NCBI GenBank assembly: GCA_905182985.1
Contig: CAJJDN010000199.1
Coordinates: 66,579 to 89,099 of the forward strand
Source: Paramecium sonneborni
Taxonomy: Eukaryota > Ciliophora > Oligohymenophorea > Peniculida > Parameciidae
Length of the DNA stretch: 22,521 nt
Reading direction: 5' to 3'
This document shows positions 1-8,994 of the stretch, piece by piece. Below the pieces are notes generated by a model that did no database searches, was not told the DNA's origin, and saw only the letters and a program-made list of their open reading frames with translations. Within the stretch, counting starts at the first letter, position 1. Every line of letters begins with the position of its first letter. A program made the position numbers and the translations under genes.

Positions 1-129
1 ATAGAGAAAATACAGCTTTTAAAACTCTTAGCAATACTTAAGGCAATAATGAAGTATAGTAGGGTGGAATAGAAAAAGACCCGATGGGAAAAACTAAATG
101 TAGATGATTAAGAAATATATTTAGCTTGA

Positions 130-400
130 GTTAATAGAATCTTAGAAACCAAATTCCTCCTCCTGCCTTTGGATTAATTTCTAGTTCTATTGCTGACGAA
201 ATTTTATGATCTCCTTTTACTTTTTTCTTTTCTCTTTCATCTCACTTCAACTACAGGTCTTCATAAGTTGTTTGAAGTCATTATCATTTATTATGAAACT
301 CTTATATAATCTCTATCTATCGTTGTCAAACCTTTTTGTTCTGAACATTAAGAATGACCCTTCCAGATAGGTGGAGGATGGCAGTTCCTTGTCCTCATGT
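130..400 (-). pseudogene. Unidentified ciliate coding remnant
   Basis: Read on the minus strand with TAA/TAG as glutamine, about 400 down to 260 gives a frame starting near DKELPSSTYLEGSFLMFRTK. It reaches a TGA and is followed by a charged, glutamine-rich stretch (for example RQQQNQKLIQRQEEEFGF). The amino-acid texture is protein-like, but I recognise no family, see no clear start and no intron that would remove the TGA. A chance open frame in AT-rich DNA cannot be excluded. Confidence 0.25.
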
Positions 401-748
401 ATTAACATAGTTAGCTTCATAAACTATCTGTATGTCTTAATATATTTAAGTCAACCTATGAGCTACTAATAAAATAAACATTAAAATAAAGCTTGACTCT
501 GTTTAATTTTTATTTTGGCTGCTTAATTTAGGAGTTGATTTTTTATTTCTTAGTGTATTTCATCAATTTTTATGCAAATAATTACTATTCTCTTCAAGAA
601 TTTCATATAACTTGCAATAATTTATATTTTGTATTTATGAGTATTTTCTACATTAAGTGTTTTCTTTATAAGTTTTAATAAAATTGTTCTGGAATTTTCA
701 TCCAAAATAGATACTGCTACAAGTGGATTCAAGATTTAAACTTTATGA
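401..748. other. AT-rich stretch, no gene seen
   Basis: Very AT-rich sequence. Short open frames exist in several registers but none has convincing composition, and I see no RNA gene, repeat or hairpin of note. Confidence 0.4.
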
Positions 749-1366
749 ATTAATTGTATTCTAATAACTCGATTAAGAAGGCAAGAATGGAAGATTTATT
801 TATACACTTCTGAAGGTAATTGCCTCAATCATGAACATAACAATGTTGATAACAAATCCTTTATATACTCCATAAAAAAGAAAGCTTTTACTTTAAACGT
901 AAGATTGGAAGAATCAATACAATTTCCTGAAAAAGTGAATCATTAATTATTTTATTATGATTATCAGCAGCCTAATTTGATGAGCATCTTTCAAATATAT
1001 TATGTGGAAGAAGATGATTAGATTATTTTGTAAAGCTTGAAATGTTTTTACTTCAATAATAACATGTTTTCATTTTTGTAGAATTACATGAATAATCTTT
1101 ATTAGATTATTAAAACATTAACTAATTAAAAAACTGATGATAAATCTATGCTGTTTCTTAAGGAAATTATTATGAAATTGACATACTTATAAATCTTGAT
1201 CGTAAAGAGCGAAAAATTAGTAAAATATATCCAAAATTTATGGTTCAAACACCTAAAACTACACTTAAAATTATACACTATCAAGAAGCTTTTCATAAGT
1301 AAAAATTGCAAGAATTTATAAATCTCAATAAGTTCCAGTCTTGTAAATGAAAGAGAATTCAATTGA
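749..1366 (+). pseudogene. Frame-shifted ciliate coding relic
   Basis: With TGA as the only stop, one frame is open for 205 codons (749-1363), with its TGA at 1364-1366. Its middle part reads naturally (for example FYYDYQQPNLMSIFQIYYVE). From about 1141 to 1347 a second frame has the better composition: it contains GNYYEIDILINLDRKERKIS and then IYPKFMVQTPKTTLKIIHY, ending at TGA 1348-1350. This switch suggests one gene broken by a frameshift, or an intron I cannot place. No family recognised and no start codon is clear. Flanks are AT-rich without recognisable genes. Confidence 0.4.
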
Positions 1367-1684
1367 TTGAATAAAATACTTCTAAAGTATATTGAACCTT
1401 ATTTATATGCTACTCTTAGCACCATCAGTCTTAGCATCTTTTAAAAAGTCCTTAAGATATTTATAAAGGTCATGTCGTATTTTTCTCTTTCATAATAATA
1501 AATTTAATATCTTCAGGCATTAAAAGTTTACAATTTAATCTGATTTTGTAACATATATGTTAAAAGGTTCTAATAGGAAATTATTTATAAAACATCTAAT
1601 TAATAATTTAAATTAATTATATGATATTTATAAAATAATAATTTTTTTGTGTGTTTGTATATAACTAATTACTTTATTGGAAAT

Positions 1685-1893
1685 CTTAGGATTCCTTAAA
1701 TATTTTGAGTTATCTTCCCTACCTGAAGCTAAAGTAGTTCCATCTGGTGAGAAACATATTGAAAAGTATGATTAAAAATGACCGTCAAACTTGGCTTTTT
1801 ATTATCCTCTCTTAACATCACATAAATGTATTTAGTCATCTATATTACCTGAAACGAAAGTAGTTCTATGCGGTGAGAACACAAAGCTTTGTC
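1685..1893 (-). pseudogene. WD40-repeat fragment, about one and a half blades
   Basis: The minus strand reads SFVFSPHRTTFVSG, then DDQIHLCDVKRGQQKAKFDGH, spacer, then ICFSPDGTTLASGREDNS. This matches the ciliate WD40 pattern in which a blade ends SPDGTTLASGSxDNSIRLWD and is followed by a linker of the type VKTGQQKAKLDGH. Both glutamines of the GQQK linker are TAA, so the piece evolved under the ciliate code. The WD tryptophan is cysteine (LCDV), and the second blade dissolves after EDNS. No further blades, start or stop can be read on either side. It is a small dead fragment of a multi-blade scaffold protein. Confidence 0.75.
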
Positions 1894-2373
1894 GTAATCT
1901 CAACATAAAAATAAAGGATATTATTGTAATTAACCTAATATAAAGAATTGAAATTCAAAAGAGATTAAATAACATTAGAAGATTGCACTAGTTTTAAAGA
2001 CATTCTCTTCTATTTCGTTTTTACAACACTATTGTCTTCTGTTAATGGTTCTTAAAGTTCCTTCGTTTTAGATAATCATGTTTGAAAAATTAAGGGGCAA
2101 AAATTCTATAAATTATGTTCAATAAAGCAAGTTTTAAATCTAATGTATCGATTATTAATATTATGCATAATTTTCACAATTAATTGTTTATTCTATATTC
2201 TTCAAGATTCAAGCTTTGCAAAAGTTTATTTGATGTTAATTTGTCGATTTTACTTAAATTGAATATAACCCCAATTTTTGCAATATTTTATCTTTATCTT
2301 AACTTTAATACTTAAGATATTTTTGATTTATAAAAGTAATAGAAATTCAATATTAATTTTTGTAAAAAAGGAA
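1894..2373. other. AT-rich stretch, no gene seen
   Basis: AT-rich DNA between the WD40 relic and the next open frame. I see no coding frame with convincing composition and no structured element. Confidence 0.4.
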
Positions 2374-2485
2374 ATGGAATATGCTCAAGATCTGTATGAG
2401 ATGTTAGCTTAATCAAAAGATTTAGACTAATAAATATACAAGGTGAAGGTAAATTACAGAAAAAAAGCAAAAGAGAACTAGAGCA
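2374..2485 (+). CDS. Possible N-terminal fragment of a charged helical protein
   Basis: An ATG at 2374 opens a frame beginning MEYAQDLYEMLAQSKDLDQQ, followed by about 18 mostly basic residues, with glutamines written TAA and TAG. The frame stays open to TGA at 2683-2685, but composition degrades after about residue 37. It looks like an amphipathic or coiled-coil start of an unknown ciliate protein. It overlaps the minus-strand frame at 2374-2752, so only one is likely to be real. Confidence 0.25.
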
Positions 2486-2752
2486 TAAATTCCCTGTTAT
2501 TTCTTACTTATTTATCGCCATTTCATAAAATATTTTAGAATAAATTGCCTTTCTTAAATATCTACTATCCTAACAGTAAGATGAATTCTCCAAAAACATC
2601 TGATCATATAATAAGCATTATGCGACTTTAAAATTAATTACCACATTAAAAGTATAATATTGATCATTTGCTGCTAATAAATTGATAAAATCATAGGTTG
2701 CTTGCAAGTTGTCATTTCTCCAACTTAATAATGAAGCACTGGTAATATTATC
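2374..2752 (-). pseudogene. Ciliate coding relic, unknown protein
   Basis: From 2752 downward on the minus strand the frame reads SASLLSWRNDNLQATYDF and later VVINFKVAQCLLYDQMFLEN, with glutamines as TAA, TAG and CAA. Upstream (about 2840-2760) a different frame gives DVKEDLTFLQFNNNIFQPIL, so the two pieces need a one-base shift near 2752. The texture is clearly protein-like, but I do not recognise the family. It is probably part of a longer minus-strand gene running from about 3388, now broken. Confidence 0.4.
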
Positions 2753-2829
2753 TTATAAAGATCATCTTACTATATTTCTAGAATCGGTTGAAATATGTTA
2801 TTATTGAATTACAGGAATGTTAAGTCCTC

Positions 2830-3154
2830 TTTAACATCAAGAAATCAGAAAATCTATTATTGATACATTTTTTATAATTCTCTAATATAATCATAGCTGA
2901 AGTATATTGTTAATCAGATACAACAGTGTATTTACTTTAGACAGATTGTAAAATACAATTATAAATCTACAAGTGATTCACTTCATATACTTAGACATAT
3001 ATGTTGTAGGTTTGCATAGATCTTCTCTTAAACAATAAGTCTTATATGCACTATATTATTCCTTTAAGTAGTAATCTTGATTTTATTTTGTATATACAAT
3101 TGAATACTCATTTAAATCTATTCCATGTAATTGTAATGTAAATGATAACTTAAT
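2830..3154 (-). pseudogene. Ciliate coding relic upstream of the previous piece
   Basis: After a good intron-like sequence (3155-3185) the minus strand reads LQLHGIDLNEYSIVY, then KEQYSAYKTYCLREDLCKP, and stops at a TGA near 2970. Further down, SDQQYTSAMIILENYKKC continues in another frame. Glutamines are mostly TAA. The pieces have consistent composition but do not join in one frame, so this is probably a decayed gene. Function unknown. Confidence 0.35.
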
Positions 3155-3185
3155 CTGTAAGTAACTTTTCTATCATTATACTTAC
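3155..3185 (-). other. Candidate 31-nt intron
   Basis: On the minus strand this 31-nt segment begins GTAAGT and ends TTACAG, a textbook ciliate mini-intron. It separates the frame that starts in block A (ATG at 3388) from the coding-like sequence below 3154. The phase it gives does not enter the best-looking downstream frame, so either the gene is decayed or the splice is not used. Confidence 0.4.
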
Positions 3186-3388
3186 TGAATGAACTGATAA
3201 AGGTATACAGAATAAAATAACTCTGTATTAAATTAAAATTCTTATATGCTTTTATCATCTAAGCTATATTCTTCTATTATAAAGTAACATCCTTTTCTTG
3301 TAATTTAAATAGATTCTAGAAGTTATTCATTCAAGCATGGTTTATTATAATTTCTAAGATAAAAACAACAACTAGACAATATAATCAT
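3173..3388 (-). CDS. Minus-strand open frame from block A into left flank
   Basis: A 71-codon frame with TGA as the only stop starts at ATG 3388 inside block A with MIILSSCCFYLRNYN. It leaves A at 3298 in frame after ESIQIT and continues in the left flank with RKGCYFIIEEYSLDDKSIQ to a TGA at 3173-3175. The hydrophobic, cysteine-rich start could be a weak signal peptide. The matching copy at 6696-7031 has the same first residues but a different tail. Function unknown. Confidence 0.3.
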
Positions 3389-3447
3389 TTACATCTCATC
3401 CTCTTAATAATTAATAATGCGATGTAACAATCAGTCAATTAATTAAT

Positions 3448-3663
3448 ATGCATATGAAACTCCAGAGTAGCGGCATTACAAATTTAGACAGGGATGGTGT
3501 TGTTGATTTGTTGAGAAATTCTGATAAGAATGAAATTGTCGAAACAACATCTCATTTCGATAGAGGATTATTAATACGTTTTATAAGTTATTAAGATATT
3601 TCTTATTTTTCATTATTTAAGAAATTATAAATCATTGTTTTAAATATATAAGAATTAAATTGA
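3448..3663 (+). CDS. Small open frame in block A, unknown product
   Basis: ATG at 3448 opens 71 codons ending at TGA 3661-3663, with TAA used as glutamine. The first half is well composed (KLQSSGITNLDRDGVVDLLR); the second half is hydrophobic and AT-driven. Identical copies lie at 5503-5718 and 7091-7306. A second overlapping frame runs from 3534 to TGA 3966-3968. It includes HKVINKSGIWSDFIQNFF and passes through the hairpin, but has no ATG. No family recognised for either. Confidence 0.3.
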
Positions 3664-3869
3664 AAAAAGAAAAAATAAAAGTCCTCCTTCAATCTTCATA
3701 TTATGCTTATTTATATACCTTAACATTTCCCCCTAGATTTATTATATTTAACAGGAATCATAAGGTAATAAATAAGTCAGGAATTTGGAGTGACTTTATC
3801 CAAAATTTTTTCCATCATTTCTTAGGCCAACCAAAAGTTCAGATATTTTAAAATTTCTTTATTGACCTA

Positions 3870-3932
3870 GTTTCGATACCAATAGACCACTCCTATGTTA
3901 TACAAAAGGAGTTTGTCTACTAATATCGAAAC
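3870..3932. repeat. Imperfect hairpin in block A
   Basis: GTTTCGATA at 3870-3878 pairs with TATCGAAAC at 3924-3932. Inside it TAGAC pairs with GTCTA and CTCCT with AGGAG, separated by small balanced internal loops (CCAA opposite CTAA, CA opposite TT) around a loop of about 12 nt. Equivalent hairpins are at 5925-5987 and 7513-7575. Purpose unknown; it could be a structured RNA element or the trace of an old inverted duplication. Confidence 0.7.
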
Positions 3933-4220
3933 AGTACGAACTAAAATTTTTTTTATTTTTATTTCTGATTAAGTAATTTACAAAAAAATTACACTAAAAA
4001 CTAAAATTATGAAATATCTAAGCTGTTAAAAAATTGAAAACCATTATTATCTATATTTATTATTCAATAAGTCTATCCATTTTTACCAATTTTATTATCG
4101 ATGTCTTATAATTTAATATGATTGTTGAAATATTTAAATAACATATATTTATCTGGGATGATACAAACAGAAAAGGCTCTTCAAAATGATGCTATTAAAA
4201 ACAGCAATTTAATATTTTGA

Positions 4221-4604
4221 TTAGTAGCTTCATTGCTTCATTACAAGGATACAAGCTAATCGATTCCTTCTCAGTCAGATAAAGTCTTTTAAAATATTTG
4301 TATATATGCTCAGAAAGAGAATACAGAGAAAGGAAGGATATTGTTTACAGAAATTGAACAATAGACCTAAAAGAAGAAGCCGAAATACATAGAATAGAAG
4401 AATAATATGGAGAATTTTGAAAAGCATTTTAAAAAATTTAACAAAGCAGTACTGATATATAGGGATACTTATTAGTTCTTTGTATTAAGTGGGGCTTAAT
4501 ACAAAGAACTAATAACGAATATGGGCTAGGTTCAATTAAGGTCTATGAATATTTTTTCACATTACTAGGATTCTTATAGAATAAAGGAAAAGCATTAAAA
4601 TTGA
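4221..4604 (+). CDS. Gene-like frame in block B, unknown product
   Basis: After TGA 4218-4220 a frame with TGA as only stop runs 127 codons to TGA 4602-4604. Composition is hydrophilic and natural, for example GRILFTEIEQQTQKKKPKYI, then NMENFEKHFKKFNKAVLIYR and KELITNMGQVQLRS, with glutamines mostly TAA or TAG. The first in-frame ATG is internal, so the true start may lie upstream across an intron or frameshift. Identical copies are at 7864-8247 and 10128-10511. The frame contains the perfect 21-bp inverted repeat. Not recognised; cytosolic by composition. Confidence 0.4.
4469..4515. repeat. Perfect 21-bp inverted repeat with 5-nt loop
   Basis: The arm at 4469-4489 is the exact reverse complement of 4495-4515, with the loop TGGGG at 4490-4494. 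Pairing stops at C/C just outside. Copies are at 8112-8158 and 10376-10422. It lies inside the frame at 4221-4604, where it encodes part of a segment around TYQFFVLSGAQYKEL. A perfect 21-bp stem in coding-like DNA is unexpected by chance. Candidates are a recent inverted microduplication, a structured RNA or a recombination site. Confidence 0.9.
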
Positions 4605-5351
4605 ATGCTAGAAGGCAACTGATTTTGATAAAAAATATTAGGAGACTTAAAAAAAATAATTAAAGATATTATATCCATCCTTAAAAGGATTAATTAAATA
4701 TAATTGTTTATATTATATTTAATGGTAAAAATTAAACTAAATAACTTTCTTAAGACTTTTACAAAAACAATATAGGCTCTCTCTAAGTCCTTATTTTTAA
4801 AATTATTACGAATGAAATAAAGCTAAAATGATTTTAATAAACAAACATAAAACTAACTATCTCGACAATATTAAGACTTAATAATAAATCAAAAATTAAG
4901 ATAAGTAAAAATTTAATAGTCATGTATGACATATCATGAAATATGAAGTATTAATTAAACTATGCCAATTTTATTGAAACGAAATACAAAAAGTATTAAC
5001 GACCGATTAAATCTATAAGTTTCCAAGTCACAAGAATTAATTTTCAAGGATGAATAAGATGTAATTTTAGCAGATTTTTTAATATATAAAAAACTTTTAG
5101 TATGATCCACACACTGTAAAAGTTATTCTTTCTTTAATAACTTCTTCAAATAAACCCTAATGATCAATAATAAATGAAAATTTTTAATTTTGTAATTTTC
5201 TATTGATATGGAATAAATTGATAAAATTCCTGATAAATCATCTTTATTTGAGTTCAATTATTAGTTTCATTCATTGCTAAATATCAAGAATCAGCTTAAT
5301 ATTGGATGTTATTTTTAATTTATTACTAATTAGATTAGATTCTTGTTATAC

Positions 5352-5352
5352 N
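5352..5352. other. Single-N contig join
   Basis: One N separates the end of block B (copy 1) from the start of block A (copy 2). Both sides end exactly at block edges that recur elsewhere in the window. A lone N commonly marks a join where a scaffolder expected overlap but could not merge, so the order across this point is not proven. Confidence 0.85.
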
Positions 5353-6175
5353 TTGTAATTTAAATAGATTCTAGAAGTTATTCATTCAAGCATGGTTTAT
5401 TATAATTTCTAAGATAAAAACAACAACTAGACAATATAATCATTTACATCTCATCCTCTTAATAATTAATAATGCGATGTAACAATCAGTCAATTAATTA
5501 ATATGCATATGAAACTCCAGAGTAGCGGCATTACAAATTTAGACAGGGATGGTGTTGTTGATTTGTTGAGAAATTCTGATAAGAATGAAATTGTCGAAAC
5601 AACATCTCATTTCGATAGAGGATTATTAATACGTTTTATAAGTTATTAAGATATTTCTTATTTTTCATTATTTAAGAAATTATAAATCATTGTTTTAAAT
5701 ATATAAGAATTAAATTGAAAAAAGAAAAAATAAAAGTCCTCCTTCAATCTTCATATTATGCTTATTTATATACCTTAACATTTCCCCCTAGATTTATTAT
5801 ATTTAACAGGAATCATAAGGTAATAAATAAGTCAGGAATTTGGAGTGACTTTATCCAAAATTTTTTCCATCATTTCTTAGGCCAACCAAAAGTTCAGATA
5901 TTTTAAAATTTCTTTATTGACCTAGTTTCGATACCAATAGACCACTCCTATGTTATACAAAAGGAGTTTGTCTACTAATATCGAAACAGTACGAACTAAA
6001 ATTTTTTTTATTTTTATTTCTGATTAAGTAATTTACAAAAAAATTACACTAAAAACTAAAATTATGAAATATCTAAGCTGTTAAAAAATTGAAAACCATT
6101 ATTATCTATATTTATTATTCAATAAGTCTATCCATTTTTACCAATTTTATTATCGATGTCTTATAATTTAATATG
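5353..6175. repeat. Block A, copy 2
   Basis: Same sequence as 3298-4120, shifted by 2055 bases. It begins right after the N and, unlike the other copies, runs into the unique segment u. It carries the same small frame (5503-5718) and hairpin (5925-5987). Confidence 0.9.
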
Positions 6176-6176
6176 A

Positions 6177-6940
6177 CAAAAGAAACTAAATATTGTAAAA
6201 TTTTCATAAATTTGAATAATATCTTTTCTTTTAATAATAATAAATTAAAACTTATTTTTGTAAATTTGAAACTTTATTCCTATTTGATATATCTCTAACC
6301 CTATAATTAAAAGTATGCTACAGCTTAAGCTTTTTAATGAAGCAATAATTAATGTGAATTTAAATATTTCATAAAAAAAAGAATCTTAGATTTATTTATC
6401 AATAAGAAACCATTTTTAAATAAAAGTAAATTGATTAAATATAATTAAATTAATTAAATAACAAGAAATTGAAAATATTTAATTTAAATGACTATTCTTT
6501 AAATAAAACAATTCGCATTTATATGTATGTAGGTTACTAGAATAACAGATGCAAAATAAAAGTTATATCGAAAAGTATAGGACTGAACTCAGTAATTAAT
6601 CTAAATGCATTTCCAAAGCAGTGCATAAATTTCTCTATGAATCCCATCCATAAAATTATGCTGTTTTTAAATAACAATTTTATGATTTCAAGTTTTCAAT
6701 ATTCTTTCCAAATGCAAATTGTATCTAATGCTAATGAATTACAAGAGATTCTATTAGTGTAATAAGAACTATAAGTCATATCTCTGCAAAATAATTCATT
6801 CGATTAAGAATTCTTTTATATTTACCATAATTACTTGATAAATCCATTTTAGATATTACTGCAATCTATTTTTCTACATAATTCAGCATTTGATTCCCAG
6901 AAATCAATGCAAGCAGCTTTTAATTTTGCTTCTGAATAAG
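6177..6940. other. Segment u, unique spacer between two A copies
   Basis: These 764 bases occur once and lie between two direct A copies within one contig. The left two thirds are AT-rich without a gene on the plus strand. The right part is coding-like on the minus strand (6696 into A copy 3). The A-u-A arrangement resembles a segment that could be lost by recombination between the A repeats, which would give the A-B adjacency seen at 4120/4121. Confidence 0.7.
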
Positions 6941-7031
6941 TTGTAATTTAAATAGATTCTAGAAGTTATTCATTCAAGCATGGTTTATTATAATTTCTAA
7001 GATAAAAACAACAACTAGACAATATAATCAT
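6696..7031 (-). CDS. 111-codon frame spanning the u/A junction
   Basis: Starting at ATG 7031 in block A copy 3 (MIILSSCCFYLRNYN), the frame crosses the block edge at 6941 without a break. It continues in u with YSEAKLKAACIDFWESNAEL, then NELFCRDMTYSSYYTNRIS and SLALDTICIWKEY, to TGA 6696-6698. Cysteines recur, which suggests a secreted or surface protein, but I recognise no family. Its first ~30 residues are shared with the frame at 3173-3388, whose tail differs. Glutamines are TAA. Confidence 0.4.
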
Positions 7032-7763
7032 TTACATCTCATCCTCTTAATAATTAATAATGCGATGTAACAATCAGTCAATTAATTAATATGCATATGA
7101 AACTCCAGAGTAGCGGCATTACAAATTTAGACAGGGATGGTGTTGTTGATTTGTTGAGAAATTCTGATAAGAATGAAATTGTCGAAACAACATCTCATTT
7201 CGATAGAGGATTATTAATACGTTTTATAAGTTATTAAGATATTTCTTATTTTTCATTATTTAAGAAATTATAAATCATTGTTTTAAATATATAAGAATTA
7301 AATTGAAAAAAGAAAAAATAAAAGTCCTCCTTCAATCTTCATATTATGCTTATTTATATACCTTAACATTTCCCCCTAGATTTATTATATTTAACAGGAA
7401 TCATAAGGTAATAAATAAGTCAGGAATTTGGAGTGACTTTATCCAAAATTTTTTCCATCATTTCTTAGGCCAACCAAAAGTTCAGATATTTTAAAATTTC
7501 TTTATTGACCTAGTTTCGATACCAATAGACCACTCCTATGTTATACAAAAGGAGTTTGTCTACTAATATCGAAACAGTACGAACTAAAATTTTTTTTATT
7601 TTTATTTCTGATTAAGTAATTTACAAAAAAATTACACTAAAAACTAAAATTATGAAATATCTAAGCTGTTAAAAAATTGAAAACCATTATTATCTATATT
7701 TATTATTCAATAAGTCTATCCATTTTTACCAATTTTATTATCGATGTCTTATAATTTAATATG
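6941..7763. repeat. Block A, copy 3
   Basis: Same sequence as 3298-4120, shifted by 3643. It is followed directly by block B, as in copy 1. It includes the small frame at 7091-7306 and the hairpin at 7513-7575. Confidence 0.9.
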
Positions 7764-8994
7764 ATTGTTGAAATATTTAAATAACATATATTTATCTGGG
7801 ATGATACAAACAGAAAAGGCTCTTCAAAATGATGCTATTAAAAACAGCAATTTAATATTTTGATTAGTAGCTTCATTGCTTCATTACAAGGATACAAGCT
7901 AATCGATTCCTTCTCAGTCAGATAAAGTCTTTTAAAATATTTGTATATATGCTCAGAAAGAGAATACAGAGAAAGGAAGGATATTGTTTACAGAAATTGA
8001 ACAATAGACCTAAAAGAAGAAGCCGAAATACATAGAATAGAAGAATAATATGGAGAATTTTGAAAAGCATTTTAAAAAATTTAACAAAGCAGTACTGATA
8101 TATAGGGATACTTATTAGTTCTTTGTATTAAGTGGGGCTTAATACAAAGAACTAATAACGAATATGGGCTAGGTTCAATTAAGGTCTATGAATATTTTTT
8201 CACATTACTAGGATTCTTATAGAATAAAGGAAAAGCATTAAAATTGAATGCTAGAAGGCAACTGATTTTGATAAAAAATATTAGGAGACTTAAAAAAAAT
8301 AATTAAAGATATTATATCCATCCTTAAAAGGATTAATTAAATATAATTGTTTATATTATATTTAATGGTAAAAATTAAACTAAATAACTTTCTTAAGACT
8401 TTTACAAAAACAATATAGGCTCTCTCTAAGTCCTTATTTTTAAAATTATTACGAATGAAATAAAGCTAAAATGATTTTAATAAACAAACATAAAACTAAC
8501 TATCTCGACAATATTAAGACTTAATAATAAATCAAAAATTAAGATAAGTAAAAATTTAATAGTCATGTATGACATATCATGAAATATGAAGTATTAATTA
8601 AACTATGCCAATTTTATTGAAACGAAATACAAAAAGTATTAACGACCGATTAAATCTATAAGTTTCCAAGTCACAAGAATTAATTTTCAAGGATGAATAA
8701 GATGTAATTTTAGCAGATTTTTTAATATATAAAAAACTTTTAGTATGATCCACACACTGTAAAAGTTATTCTTTCTTTAATAACTTCTTCAAATAAACCC
8801 TAATGATCAATAATAAATGAAAATTTTTAATTTTGTAATTTTCTATTGATATGGAATAAATTGATAAAATTCCTGATAAATCATCTTTATTTGAGTTCAA
8901 TTATTAGTTTCATTCATTGCTAAATATCAAGAATCAGCTTAATATTGGATGTTATTTTTAATTTATTACTAATTAGATTAGATTCTTGTTATAC
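7764..8994. repeat. Block B, copy 2
   Basis: Same sequence as 4121-5351. Here it lies between block A and block C in one contig, which is probably the true genomic context. Contains the gene-like frame at 7864-8247 and the perfect inverted repeat at 8112-8158. Confidence 0.9.

Larger units (their letters stand above)
3298..4120. repeat. Block A, copy 1 (823 bp)
   Basis: Block A occurs three times in direct orientation (3298, 5353, 6941) and I see no difference between copies. The left edge is set where flanks diverge (preceded by C, N and G). The right edge is set where copy 1 and copy 3 continue into block B but copy 2 continues into u. It contains two overlapping plus-strand frames and an imperfect hairpin. 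No terminal inverted repeats or target-site duplications are visible, and it matches no mobile element I know. Copy 1 may be the same locus as copy 3, duplicated by an unmerged contig overlap. Confidence 0.9.
4121..5351. repeat. Block B, copy 1 (1231 bp)
   Basis: Block B occurs at 4121, 7764 and 10028 in direct orientation with no difference that I can see. It follows block A in copies 1 and 2 and starts directly after the N in copy 3. It is followed by N in copy 1 and by block C in copies 2 and 3. It holds a gene-like frame with a perfect inverted repeat (4221-4604). A second AT-only inverted repeat has 11-bp arms (4693-4703 and 4713-4723). From about 4725 to 5351 I see no gene. Confidence 0.9.

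Noticed and set aside
1126..1362. 78-codon minus-strand frame
   Set aside because: Hydrophobic shadow of the plus-strand coding-like sequence at 749-1366; no independent support.
2268..2280. CCCCAA-like telomeric repeat
   Set aside because: Only a single CCCCAA occurs, with no tandem array, so it is not a telomere or chromosome end.
3298..7763. A-u-A as an LTR retrotransposon with A as LTR
   Set aside because: The internal part is only 764 bp with no reverse transcriptase, integrase or primer-binding site, and A has no TG...CA ends or target duplication.
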